Below, in pieces: positions 13,805-20,678 of a stretch of 27,027 nt of DNA. Position numbers and translations under genes: made by a program. Numbering within the stretch: position 1 is the stretch's first letter; the number at the start of each line of letters is the position of its first letter. The DNA is taken from contig NZ_JOCT01000050.1 in the NCBI RefSeq assembly GCF_000717875.1, positions 1-27,027 of the forward strand, written 5' to 3'. The notes beneath the pieces were generated by a model. The model was not told the DNA's origin. It ran no database searches and was given only the letters and a program-made list of their open reading frames with translations. The DNA is from Streptomyces sp. NRRL S-455. GTDB lineage: Bacteria > Actinomycetota > Actinomycetes > Streptomycetales > Streptomycetaceae.

Positions 13805-15063
13805 TCGCGGTCGCCCGGTTGCTGTTCGGCCGGCGGGCGCGTCTGCGCTGGGTCCATCTGATACTCGGCGGCGCACTCGCCATGCCGTACTTCCTCGTCG
13901 GGTCGGTGTTCATCGGCCCGGTCACGGGCTCCACCGACGTCTTCGGGTCCCTTCCTCTGCAACTCGCCTCCTTCGCCGTGGGCCTGCCGCTCGCCGCCGT
14001 CTCGTCCCTGTTCCCGCTGGCCCGGCCGCTGGAGTCCGCGGGCGTGCGCTGGCTGTGCGACGTCGGCACGGACCGGATCGCCTCGGGACCGGCCCGGACG
14101 TGGGGCGAGAGGGGCCGTACCGCGGCCTGGTTCACGCTGCATCTCGGGTTCGGCGGCATCATCGCGGGGGCGTCGCTGGCCCTGCCGCCGTTCGCCGCCG
14201 TGCTGATCGTCCTGCCGGTCTTCGCGGGACTGCGCGACCCCCGGCTCGGGTTGCCCGAAGTCTTCGACCACGCCTGGGCGTTGGCACTCTCCCCGGTCGC
14301 GGGTGCCGCCTCGCTCATCGCCCTGGCCGGCTGCGCGGCCGGCTGCGGAGCACTGCTGGCCCGCTGGGCGCCGGTGCTCCTCGGTCCCACGCCCGAGGAC
14401 CGGCTCGCCGCCGCCGAGGCACGCGCCGCCGACCTCGCCGTACGCAACCGGCTGGCACGGGAACTGCACGACTCCGTCGGCCACGCCCTGAGCGCGGTCA
14501 CCCTCCAGGCGAGCGCCGCACGCCGCGTGCTCGCCTCCGACCCGGAGTTCGTCCGCGAGGCCCTCGCAGCGATCGAGGACACGACCCGGCGTACCGTCGG
14601 CGAGCTCGACGCCGTCCTGGGCGTGCTGCGCGAGGGCGACGCCCCCGGCACGGCCCCGGCGCCGACCCTCGCCGACGACCTCGACGGCCTGCTGCGCCGT
14701 ACCCGGGCGGGCGGACACCGGGTGACGGCCACGGTCGAGGCCGACCCGGAGGCGCTGCCCACGCTGCTGTCGCGCGAGGCGTACCGGATCGTGCAGGAGG
14801 GGCTGAGCAATGCCCTCAGACACTCCGGCGACCGGGTAGCGGTGGATGTGCGCATCGCGGTGGCGGCGGGGCAGCTGGACATCTCCGTGGAGAATCCGCT
14901 GAGCGGTTCCGCGTTCCCCCGACCCGGCGGCGGCCATGGCCTGCGCGGCGTCGCGGACCGGGTCAGGCTGCTGGGCGGGACCGTGACGGCCGGACCGACG
15001 GCCGCACAGACCTGGCGGCTGCACACGCGCCTGCCGATGACGCCGATGAAGGGCCCGCGATGA
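13801..15063 (+). CDS. Sensor histidine kinase, NarL/DesK type (HisKA_3)
   Basis: A 420-residue membrane sensor kinase. The N-terminal 195 residues hold about five to six hydrophobic segments with no separable extracellular sensor domain. This is followed by a HisKA_3 dimerisation domain with the phosphoacceptor H223 in RELHDSVGHAL, and an HATPase_c domain with the N-box EGLSNALRHS (about residue 334 on) and the G-box GGGHGLRGVADRVRLLGG (about 377 on). It would autophosphorylate and pass the phosphate to the regulator encoded ten bases downstream. A small sensory surface buried in the membrane suggests it reads membrane state or the neighbouring membrane protein, rather than a soluble ligand. 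The start is GTG 13801, overlapping the upstream stop. Confidence 0.92.
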   Translation: MIAVARLLFGRRARLRWVHLILGGALAMPYFLVGSVFIGPVTGSTDVFGSLPLQLASFAVGLPLAAVSSLFPLARPLESAGVRWLCDVGTDRIASGPARTWGERGRTAAWFTLHLGFGGIIAGASLALPPFAAVLIVLPVFAGLRDPRLGLPEVFDHAWALALSPVAGAASLIALAGCAAGCGALLARWAPVLLGPTPEDRLAAAEARAADLAVRNRLARELHDSVGHALSAVTLQASAARRVLASDPEFVREALAAIEDTTRRTVGELDAVLGVLREGDAPGTAPAPTLADDLDGLLRRTRAGGHRVTATVEADPEALPTLLSREAYRIVQEGLSNALRHSGDRVAVDVRIAVAAGQLDISVENPLSGSAFPRPGGGHGLRGVADRVRLLGGTVTAGPTAAQTWRLHTRLPMTPMKGPR

Positions 15064-15073
15064 AAGGACCCGC

Positions 15074-15736
15074 ATGACCCCACCGACGCCCGTCCGTGTC
15101 GTCCTCGCCGACGACGAGCGCATGGTCCGCAGCGCGCTGCGCGCCATCGTCTCCGCCGAGCCGGACCTGGAGGTGGTGGGTGAGGCGGCCACCGGCGCCG
15201 AGGCCGTGTCGGTGGTACGGGAGCTGCGGCCGGACGTCGTCCTCATGGACGTCCGGATGCCGGAGACCGACGGCATCCGCGCCACCGAGCAGATCCTCGC
15301 CACACTGGACGAGCCGCCCCGGATCGTCGTCGTGACCACGTTCGAGAACGACTCCTACGTATACGACGCGCTGCGCGCCGGAGCCGCCGGGTTCCTGCTG
15401 AAGCGGGCGGAGGCGGACGCGCTGGTGCAGGCGGTCCGGCTGGTGGCGCGCAGCGACAGCCTGCTGTTCCCGGCGGCCGTCCGCACCCTCGCGACCCAGC
15501 ACGCCCGCGCTCACCCGGCGCCGCCCGCCTGGGTGGCGAAGCTCACGGCCCGCGAGCGGGAGGTCCTGCGGCACATGGCGGACGGGCTGACGAACGCGGA
15601 GATCGCCCGCCGGATGGAGGTCGGCCCGGCCACGGTGAAGTCGCACGTCGCGGCGGTCCTGGCCAAGACGGGCACCCGGGACCGCACGCAGGCGGTCATC
15701 GCGGCGTACGAGGCGGGCTTTCTCAACAACGGGTGA
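15074..15736 (+). CDS. LuxR/NarL-type response regulator
   Basis: A 220-residue response regulator. The receiver domain has the acidic pair D13-D14, the phosphoacceptor D59 in VVLMDVRMP, the switch threonine in VVVTTF and the lysine in GFLLKR. The C-terminal LuxR/GerE DNA-binding domain shows LTAREREVLRHMADGLTNAEIARRM followed by VKSHVAAVLAKTG. ATG 15074 follows AAAGGA and is ten bases after the kinase stop. It is the kinase's cognate partner and probably binds inverted repeats in its own promoter, such as the palindrome at 12737-12753, and perhaps sites before the downstream penicillin-binding protein. Confidence 0.94.
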   Translation: MTPPTPVRVVLADDERMVRSALRAIVSAEPDLEVVGEAATGAEAVSVVRELRPDVVLMDVRMPETDGIRATEQILATLDEPPRIVVVTTFENDSYVYDALRAGAAGFLLKRAEADALVQAVRLVARSDSLLFPAAVRTLATQHARAHPAPPAWVAKLTAREREVLRHMADGLTNAEIARRMEVGPATVKSHVAAVLAKTGTRDRTQAVIAAYEAGFLNNG

Positions 15737-15787
15737 GAAAACCGGGCCACGGCATGAGAGAACCGGACGGGCGGGAACGATCCGCCC
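15719..15787 (+). promoter_or_regulatory. Paired repeats and hairpins between regulator and PBP genes
   Basis: TTTCTCA (15719-15725) and TGAGAAA (15734-15740) form a 7-bp inverted repeat across the regulator's stop codon. TGAGAAAACCGG (15734-15745) is repeated as TGAGAGAACCGG (15755-15766), exactly 21 bp on, two turns of DNA. GGGCGG (15769-15774) pairs with CCGCCC (15782-15787). Together they may be a weak terminator plus tandem binding sites for control of the penicillin-binding protein gene. Confidence 0.4.
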
Positions 15788-15811
15788 ACGCGGCTCGTCT
15801 GCATGTTCGGG

Positions 15812-17269
15812 ATGAACAAGACGATCAGGCGCGCATCGGTCTTCACGCTGCTGCTGGTGTTGGCCCTGCTGGGCAGGGCGACCTGGGTGCAGTTCTACGA
15901 GGGCCGGGCGCTCGCAGACGGCAAGGACAACCGGCGGAACGCGATTCTGACGTACTCGGCGCCGCTCGGGAACATCATCGTGGGCGGCCGGTCGGTCACC
16001 GGCTCGGCGCCGACGAAGACGGGCGACCTCAGGTACAAGCGCACGTACACGGACGGCGAGCTGTACGCGGCGGTCACGGGATACGCCTCGCAGGCGTACG
16101 CGCCGACCCAGCTGGAGGGCATCTACACGGACCTCCTCAACGGCACGGACAGCCGGCTGAAGTCGGTGATGGACACCGTCACCAACCAGCGGGCCGCCCC
16201 GGGCAGCGTGGTGACGACGATCGACCCGGACGTGCAGAAGGCGGCGTACGACGCGCTCGGTGACAAGAAGGGCGGCGCCGTCGCCATCGATCCGAGGACC
16301 GGGAGGATCCTCGCGGTCGTGTCGACCCCGTCGTACGACCCGTCGTCGCTGACGGACGCCAACACGGCGGGGGCGGCCTGGAAGAAGCTGACCAGCGACC
16401 CGGAGAAGCCGCTGACCAACCGGGCGCTGCGGCAGCCGCTGCCGCCCGGCTCGACGTTCAAGCTGGTCGTGGCGGCGGCCGCGCTGGAGGACGGGCTGTA
16501 CTCCTCGGTGGACGAGAAGACCGACAGTCCGAACCCGTACCCGCTGCCGGGCACGACCAGGGCACTGGACAACGAGAATCCGAGTGCCCCCTGTGCGGAC
16601 GCCTCGATCCGGGTGGCGCTCCAGTACTCCTGCAACAACGTCTTCGGGAAGATGGCCGTCGACCTGGGCCAGGACAAGGTGAGGGCGATGGCCGAGAAGT
16701 TCGGCTTCAACGACGACAAGCTGGATGTGCCGGTCCGGGCCTACCCGAGCGTGTACCCGTCGGACATGCACCCGTCGGAGACCGCGCTGACGGGCATCGG
16801 CCAGTTCGACGTCACGGCGACGCCGCTCCAGATGGCCATGGTGTCGGCAGCCATAGCAAACGGCGGCAAGCTGGTTTCGCCGCATATGGTTTCGCAGATC
16901 ACCGACAGCGGCGGCGATGTGTTGCAGGACTACGACGACGACGCGGGCGGCAAGGAGATCGTCAGCTCCTCGACCGCCGAGCAGTTGCGGTCGGCGATGC
17001 AGACCGTGGTGGACAAGGGCACGGGCACGAACGCCCAGGTCCCGGGCGCCACCGTGGGCGGCAAGACGGGTACGGCCCAGCACGGCGAGAACAACAGCCG
17101 GGTGCCGTACGCCTGGTTCACCTCGTACGGCGAGTCCGGCTCGTCGGACAAGGAGGTCGCCGTGGCGGTCGTCATCGAGCAGTCGAACGCGGCCCGCTCG
17201 GAGGTCAGCGGCAACGGCCTGGCGGCGCCGGTCGCCAAGGCGATGATGGAAGCGGCCCTGAAGGACTGA
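15812..17269 (+). CDS. Class B-type penicillin-binding protein (peptidoglycan transpeptidase)
   Basis: A 485-residue membrane-anchored D,D-transpeptidase that cross-links peptidoglycan outside the membrane. After a short basic start (MNKTIRR) there is one membrane segment (residues 8-26), then a PBP-dimer-like N-terminal module, then the transpeptidase domain with all three motifs: S214-TFK, S273-CN and K418-TGT. It resembles the PbpA-like group of actinomycetes, shorter than FtsI, with no PASTA domain. The frame also has an ATG nine bases earlier (15803). Neither has a strong ribosome site, and I chose 15812 because homologues begin MNKTIRR. It follows the two-component genes by 75 bp on the same strand and may be their target. 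A 9-bp hairpin follows it. Confidence 0.93.
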   Translation: MNKTIRRASVFTLLLVLALLGRATWVQFYEGRALADGKDNRRNAILTYSAPLGNIIVGGRSVTGSAPTKTGDLRYKRTYTDGELYAAVTGYASQAYAPTQLEGIYTDLLNGTDSRLKSVMDTVTNQRAAPGSVVTTIDPDVQKAAYDALGDKKGGAVAIDPRTGRILAVVSTPSYDPSSLTDANTAGAAWKKLTSDPEKPLTNRALRQPLPPGSTFKLVVAAAALEDGLYSSVDEKTDSPNPYPLPGTTRALDNENPSAPCADASIRVALQYSCNNVFGKMAVDLGQDKVRAMAEKFGFNDDKLDVPVRAYPSVYPSDMHPSETALTGIGQFDVTATPLQMAMVSAAIANGGKLVSPHMVSQITDSGGDVLQDYDDDAGGKEIVSSSTAEQLRSAMQTVVDKGTGTNAQVPGATVGGKTGTAQHGENNSRVPYAWFTSYGESGSSDKEVAVAVVIEQSNAARSEVSGNGLAAPVAKAMMEAALKD

Positions 17270-17305
17270 ACCCGGGCCGCGTGAAAGCCGTCTGTAGAGA
17301 CGAGA

Positions 17306-17337
17306 CGGGCCGCCCCCATCCCCCCGGAGGCGGCCCG
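17306..17337. terminator. Terminator hairpin between PBP and permease genes
   Basis: CGGGCCGCC (17306-17314) and GGCGGCCCG (17329-17337) form a perfect 9-bp stem with a 14-base C-rich loop, in the 74-bp gap between two convergent genes. It can serve both strands. No T-run follows on the plus strand. Confidence 0.75.
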
Positions 17338-17343
17338 GCCTCG

Positions 17344-18801
17344 TTACTTGGCTCCGAGGAGCTGCTCGATGGGGTCGATCGCGAAGTACACGAGGAACAG
17401 CGCCGCGGTCCCCCACAGCAGCCAGTGGACCTCCCTGGCCTTGCCGAGCACGGTCTTGATGACGACGTACGCGAGGAAGCCGGCGCCGATCCCGTTGGTG
17501 ATGGAGTAGGTGAACGGCATCACGGCGATGGTGAGGAAGGCCGGGACGGCGACGTCGTACCGGTCCCAGTCGATGTGCTTGACCTGGGTCATCATCAGGA
17601 AGCCCACGGCGACCAGCGCCGGGGCGGCGGCCTGCAGCGGGACGATGGTGAGCAGCGGGGTCAGGAACAGCGCGAGGCCGAACAGGCCGCCGGTGACGAG
17701 GTTGGAGAAGCCGGTGCGCGAGCCCTCGCCGACGCCGGCCGCCGACTCGATGTAGGAGGTCGCCGAGGAGGCGGAGGCCGCGCCGCCCGCGACCGCCGCG
17801 GCGCCGTCGATCAGCAGCACCCGGCCCAGGTTCGGGACCTTGCCCTCCTCGTCCAGCAGCCCGGCCTCGGCGCTGATGCCGACGACCGTGCCCATGGTGT
17901 CGAAGAAGTCGGACAGGATCAGCGTGAAGACCAGCAGGACGACGGTGATCACACCGACGCCGGGGGCGCTGAACGCGCCGAACAGGTCGAAGTCGCCGAC
18001 GAGGCCGAAGTCCGGAGCGTCGACGAGCTGGTCGGGCCACGACGGGGTGGTCAGGCCCCAGGACTTGATGTCGGCCATGGAATTGATCACTATCGCCACG
18101 GCGGTCATCGTGACGATACTGATCAGGATGGCGCCCTTGACCCTGCGGGCGAGCAGGGCGATCGTCAGCAGGACACCGAGGCAGAAGACGAGCATCGGCC
18201 ATCCCGTGAGGGTGCCGGTGCCGCCCAGCTGGACCGGCACGGTGGTGTTCGCGGCGTCCGGGATGCGGCTGACGAACCCGGCGTCGACGAAGCCGATGAA
18301 GGCGATGAACAGGCCGATGCCGACGCTGATCGCCTGCTTGAGCGGCTGGGGTATGGCGTGCATGACGGCCTCGCGCAGACCGGTCACCACCAGCACACAG
18401 ATCAGCAGGCCTTCGAGGACGATCAGGCCCATCGCGTCGTCCCAGCTCATCAGCGGGGCGATCTGGAAGGCGACCACGGCGTTGAGGCCGAGTCCGGCGG
18501 CGAGCGCGAGGGGCAGGTTGCCGGCCACGCCCATGATGATCGTCATGACGGCGGCCACCAGGGCGGTGGCCGTGGTGAGCTGGACGGCGTCCAGCTGGTG
18601 CCCGAACTTGTCCTTGGCGCTGCCCAGGATGATGGGATTCAGGACAAGGATGTAGGCCATCGTGAAGAAGGTGGCGAAGCCGCCACGGATCTCCCGGCCG
18701 AAGGTGGAGCCCCGCTCGGAGATCCTGAAGAACCGGTCGACGCTGTTCACCGGGGGTGGTGCGGCGGTCGGCCGGTCGGTCACCTGCTGCGGTTCGGACA
18801 T
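17344..18801 (-). CDS. NCS2 family purine permease (AzgA type)
   Basis: A 485-residue membrane transporter of the nucleobase-cation symporter 2 family, AzgA branch, whose members take up guanine, hypoxanthine or adenine with protons. Family signatures are the N-terminal GFATFFTMAYILVLNP, the GLGLNAVVAFQ loop, a long segment around EAGLLDEEGKVPNLGRVLL, and SSATSYIESAAGVGEGSRTG, which carries substrate-site residues. Some 12-14 membrane helices are expected. ATG 18801 follows AAGGAG with an eight-base spacer. The gene is divergent from the sigma factor at 19070 and convergent with the PBP. I looked in the leader for a purine riboswitch and saw none. Confidence 0.93.
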   Translation of the reverse strand: MSEPQQVTDRPTAAPPPVNSVDRFFRISERGSTFGREIRGGFATFFTMAYILVLNPIILGSAKDKFGHQLDAVQLTTATALVAAVMTIIMGVAGNLPLALAAGLGLNAVVAFQIAPLMSWDDAMGLIVLEGLLICVLVVTGLREAVMHAIPQPLKQAISVGIGLFIAFIGFVDAGFVSRIPDAANTTVPVQLGGTGTLTGWPMLVFCLGVLLTIALLARRVKGAILISIVTMTAVAIVINSMADIKSWGLTTPSWPDQLVDAPDFGLVGDFDLFGAFSAPGVGVITVVLLVFTLILSDFFDTMGTVVGISAEAGLLDEEGKVPNLGRVLLIDGAAAVAGGAASASSATSYIESAAGVGEGSRTGFSNLVTGGLFGLALFLTPLLTIVPLQAAAPALVAVGFLMMTQVKHIDWDRYDVAVPAFLTIAVMPFTYSITNGIGAGFLAYVVIKTVLGKAREVHWLLWGTAALFLVYFAIDPIEQLLGAK

Positions 18802-19069
18802 GACACGTGCTCCTTGATGCCGGGGTGATCGGTGTGCGGATGCTGGCTGGATTGTCCCTGCGTTGAACCACGTTCAGGTTTTCTTCGTGTAACGGAATCA
18901 GAGTCCGGCCTGCCAACCGCCGTTCGAAGCTCCGTACGAACCGTCCCGAGGATCGCTGCTACGCTTCCCGATCTCGTCCGGGCCTCCCCCGGATGATCAC
19001 ATGTCATCTACATGACACTCACGGCACCCGGCCGGGAGTGCCCGAAGCCGCTGCGAGGAGAGGTCGCCC
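18802..19069. promoter_or_regulatory. Divergent control region, purine permease / ECF sigma factor
   Basis: This 268-bp gap has no gene. TGAAC-CAC-GTTCA (18864-18876) lies on the permease side. On the sigma side, GAACC (18938-18942) and CTACG (18959-18963) resemble the -35 and -10 of ECF-dependent promoters with a 16-17 base spacer, which would allow autoregulation. TGTCAT-CTAC-ATGACA (19002-19017) is a perfect 6-bp inverted repeat 53 bp before the sigma start. GAGGAGAGG at 19055-19063 is the sigma gene's ribosome site. Confidence 0.4.
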
Positions 19070-19669
19070 GTGGGCACTGTCGTCGACGACGCCGCCTCCG
19101 TGGAGTTCCACGCCTTCTTCGAGCGCCACTACGCCGAACTGTCCCGGCTCGCCCACCTGCTGACGGGCGAGCCGGACACCGCCGACGATCTCGCGGCGGA
19201 CGCGTTACTGGCGCTGTGGCACCGCTGGGACCGGGTACGGGCCGCCGACCATCCGGCGGCGTACGCCCGCGGTGTGGTCGCCAACCTGGCCCGCACCCGT
19301 ATCCGCAGCGCGATGCGCGAGCGGCGGCGTATCGCCCTGTTCTGGTCGCAGCGCGAGGAGAACACCGAGAACCCGGACGTCGCGGGTGTGGTCGACGTCC
19401 AGGAGGCGCTGCGCGGGCTGCCGTTCCGCAAGCGGGCCTGTGTGGTGCTGCGGCACGCCTTCGACCTCTCGGAGAAGGACACCGCGCTCGCCCTCGGCAT
19501 CTCGGTCGGTACGGTGAAGAGCCAGACCTCGAAGGGGATGGCGGAACTCCAGCGACTGCTGGGCACACAGGGAGTGCCGCAGCGGATGCGCGCGGCACTG
19601 GGCGCGCCCCGTTGCTCGCCCGCCGTGGAGGGAGTGCGCACCGGTAAGGGCGGAGGGAGGGACCGATGA
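19070..19669 (+). CDS. ECF RNA polymerase sigma factor (SigE family)
   Basis: A 199-residue alternative sigma factor of the ECF class, SigE-family type. Region 2 (about residues 12-80) shows FFERHYAELSRLAHLLTGEP and the DDLAADALLALWHRWDRV helix. Region 4 (about 105-160) shows VVDVQEALRGLPFRKRACVV and the helix-turn-helix LSEKDTALALGISVGTVKSQTSKG. It would direct RNA polymerase to GAAC-type promoters. GTG 19070 has GAGGAGAGG seven bases before it. Codon 46 is TTA (19205-19207), the only in-frame TTA I found in the window, so translation should need the bldA leucine tRNA. The next gene overlaps its stop in an ATGA arrangement and probably encodes its regulator. Neighbouring pectinases are possible targets (inference). 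Confidence 0.93.
   Translation: MGTVVDDAASVEFHAFFERHYAELSRLAHLLTGEPDTADDLAADALLALWHRWDRVRAADHPAAYARGVVANLARTRIRSAMRERRRIALFWSQREENTENPDVAGVVDVQEALRGLPFRKRACVVLRHAFDLSEKDTALALGISVGTVKSQTSKGMAELQRLLGTQGVPQRMRAALGAPRCSPAVEGVRTGKGGGRDR
19205..19207 (+). promoter_or_regulatory. TTA (bldA-dependent) leucine codon in the sigma gene
   Basis: The codon TTA is in frame as codon 46 of the ECF sigma gene (GCG-TTA-CTG). In Streptomyces TTA is the rarest codon and is read only by the bldA tRNA, which is abundant late in growth, so TTA-containing genes are usually tied to development or secondary metabolism. A scan of the other real genes for in-frame TTA on both strands found none. Confidence 0.85.
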
Positions 19670-20511
19670 CCATGCGGCGGGACGTGCACGAGGAGTTGTG
19701 CGCCCGGCTGCACGAGGCGGCCGGGGCGCACGAGCCCGACCGGGAGCGCATCCTGGCCCGGGTCGAGCGCGGCATGGCCGGTCCGGAGGGTTCCGGCCAC
19801 CGTGCGCGTCCGCCGGTGCTCGGGTGGATGCGGGTCGCGGGCGCGACGGCCGCGGTGGCGGGTGTGCTGGCGGTGGGCGGTTACGCGGTCGCGTCCGCGG
19901 TGCGGGAGGAGGCCGCCCCGCGGCAGCGGGAGGTGGCGACGTCACCCACCCCCACACCCACACCGTCGCCGGAGGCCACGAGCCGGGCCCCCGTGCCGCC
20001 GGTCGAGGAGACGCCGCCCGCCACACCGGAGCGGAGCGAGTCCGCCCCGTCCCCCTCGAGGAAGCCGAGCACCTCCGTCACCGGGCGGCCGCCCGCCGCC
20101 ACCGAGGACGGGCCGCTGTGGTCGGACGGCTCGGTCGATCCGCACAGCAACGACTTCTGGGCGCAGAGCACCATCACCCTCAAGACCCGCGAGGAACTGA
20201 CCGCGCTGACCGTGCGGTTGAGGATCGCGCAGACCGGCGGGGTCTCGAACGCCGGGGCGTGGCGGTCGCTGCCCGAGAACGACTTCACCCTCACGGTCGA
20301 CGAGCGGGACGGTTTCGTGCTCTACACCTGGACCCTCAGGGAGGGCCGCGAGGTCCCGGCGGGCGAGTGGGTGTTCGCGGGGCAGTTCGACCACGACCGC
20401 GGCGGGCGTGACGCGGGCGCGGACCGCTACACCGTGACGGCCACGGCCGGTTCCGAGCGGCTGTCCGTGGGCGGCGGGTTCGCCGCGGTGGACGACGCCG
20501 AGGACGACTAG
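19666..20511 (+). CDS. One-TM protein paired with the sigma factor; possible anti-sigma factor
   Basis: A 281-residue type II-like membrane protein. Residues 1-50 are a charged, helical cytoplasmic part (DVHEELCARLHEAAGAHEPDRERILARVERG). Residues about 54-76 form one membrane span. Residues 77-145 are rich in Pro, Thr, Ser and Glu (including PTPTPTPSPE) and look like a cell-wall-spanning linker. Residues 146-281 form a beta-rich outer domain (SDFWAQ-like start, DFTLTVDERDGFVLYTWTLREG). The start ATG overlaps the sigma stop by four bases, the usual layout of a sigma/anti-sigma pair. The family is not one I recognise and the zinc-binding HXXXCXXC motif of many anti-sigma factors is absent. The outer domain could bind a polysaccharide or wall component. 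Confidence 0.8.
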   Translation: MTMRRDVHEELCARLHEAAGAHEPDRERILARVERGMAGPEGSGHRARPPVLGWMRVAGATAAVAGVLAVGGYAVASAVREEAAPRQREVATSPTPTPTPSPEATSRAPVPPVEETPPATPERSESAPSPSRKPSTSVTGRPPAATEDGPLWSDGSVDPHSNDFWAQSTITLKTREELTALTVRLRIAQTGGVSNAGAWRSLPENDFTLTVDERDGFVLYTWTLREGREVPAGEWVFAGQFDHDRGGRDAGADRYTVTATAGSERLSVGGGFAAVDDAEDD

Positions 20512-20678
20512 GGCCTGTCGTTTGGATCACGGCGCAGGGCATCGGCAGCGCTTGTCAGCGCCGGTGAGCGGGGCCTGGTGCGTGCAGCTGCAAGGCGGAG
20601 GAGGGAGTCGACGCGATGGGGGCGCCCCCGCGCGAGCGAAGACGCGCAAGAACCACCCCCCACTCGAGGAATCGGTAC
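20512..20678. other. Gap before the pectate lyase, possibly a dispersed repeat
   Basis: No gene lies here. GGGCCTGTCGTTTGGATC starts two bases after the upstream stop, and a 12-bp perfect palindrome GGGGGC-GCCCCC is at 20618-20629. I recall similar blocks (GGGCCTGTCGTTTGGA; a GTGCGTGCAGCTGCAAGGCGGAGG stretch in two pieces) scattered in Streptomyces genomes, but cannot search. GAGGA at 20666-20670 is the ribosome site of the next gene. Confidence 0.35.

Noticed and set aside
11459..13876. An 805-residue minus-strand frame opposite the IclR, GNAT and membrane protein genes
   Set aside because: It is low-complexity and antisense to three supported genes.
14963..18916. A 1317-residue open frame on the minus strand across the kinase, regulator, PBP and permease genes
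   Set aside because: It is antisense or out of frame to four well-recognised genes, and its protein is Arg/Pro/Gly-rich with no domain. Long shadow frames are expected in DNA with very high third-position GC.
18802..18930. A purine riboswitch before the permease gene
   Set aside because: The leader shows neither the paired-loop three-way junction pattern nor its conserved core. Only a short TGAAC/GTTCA repeat is visible.
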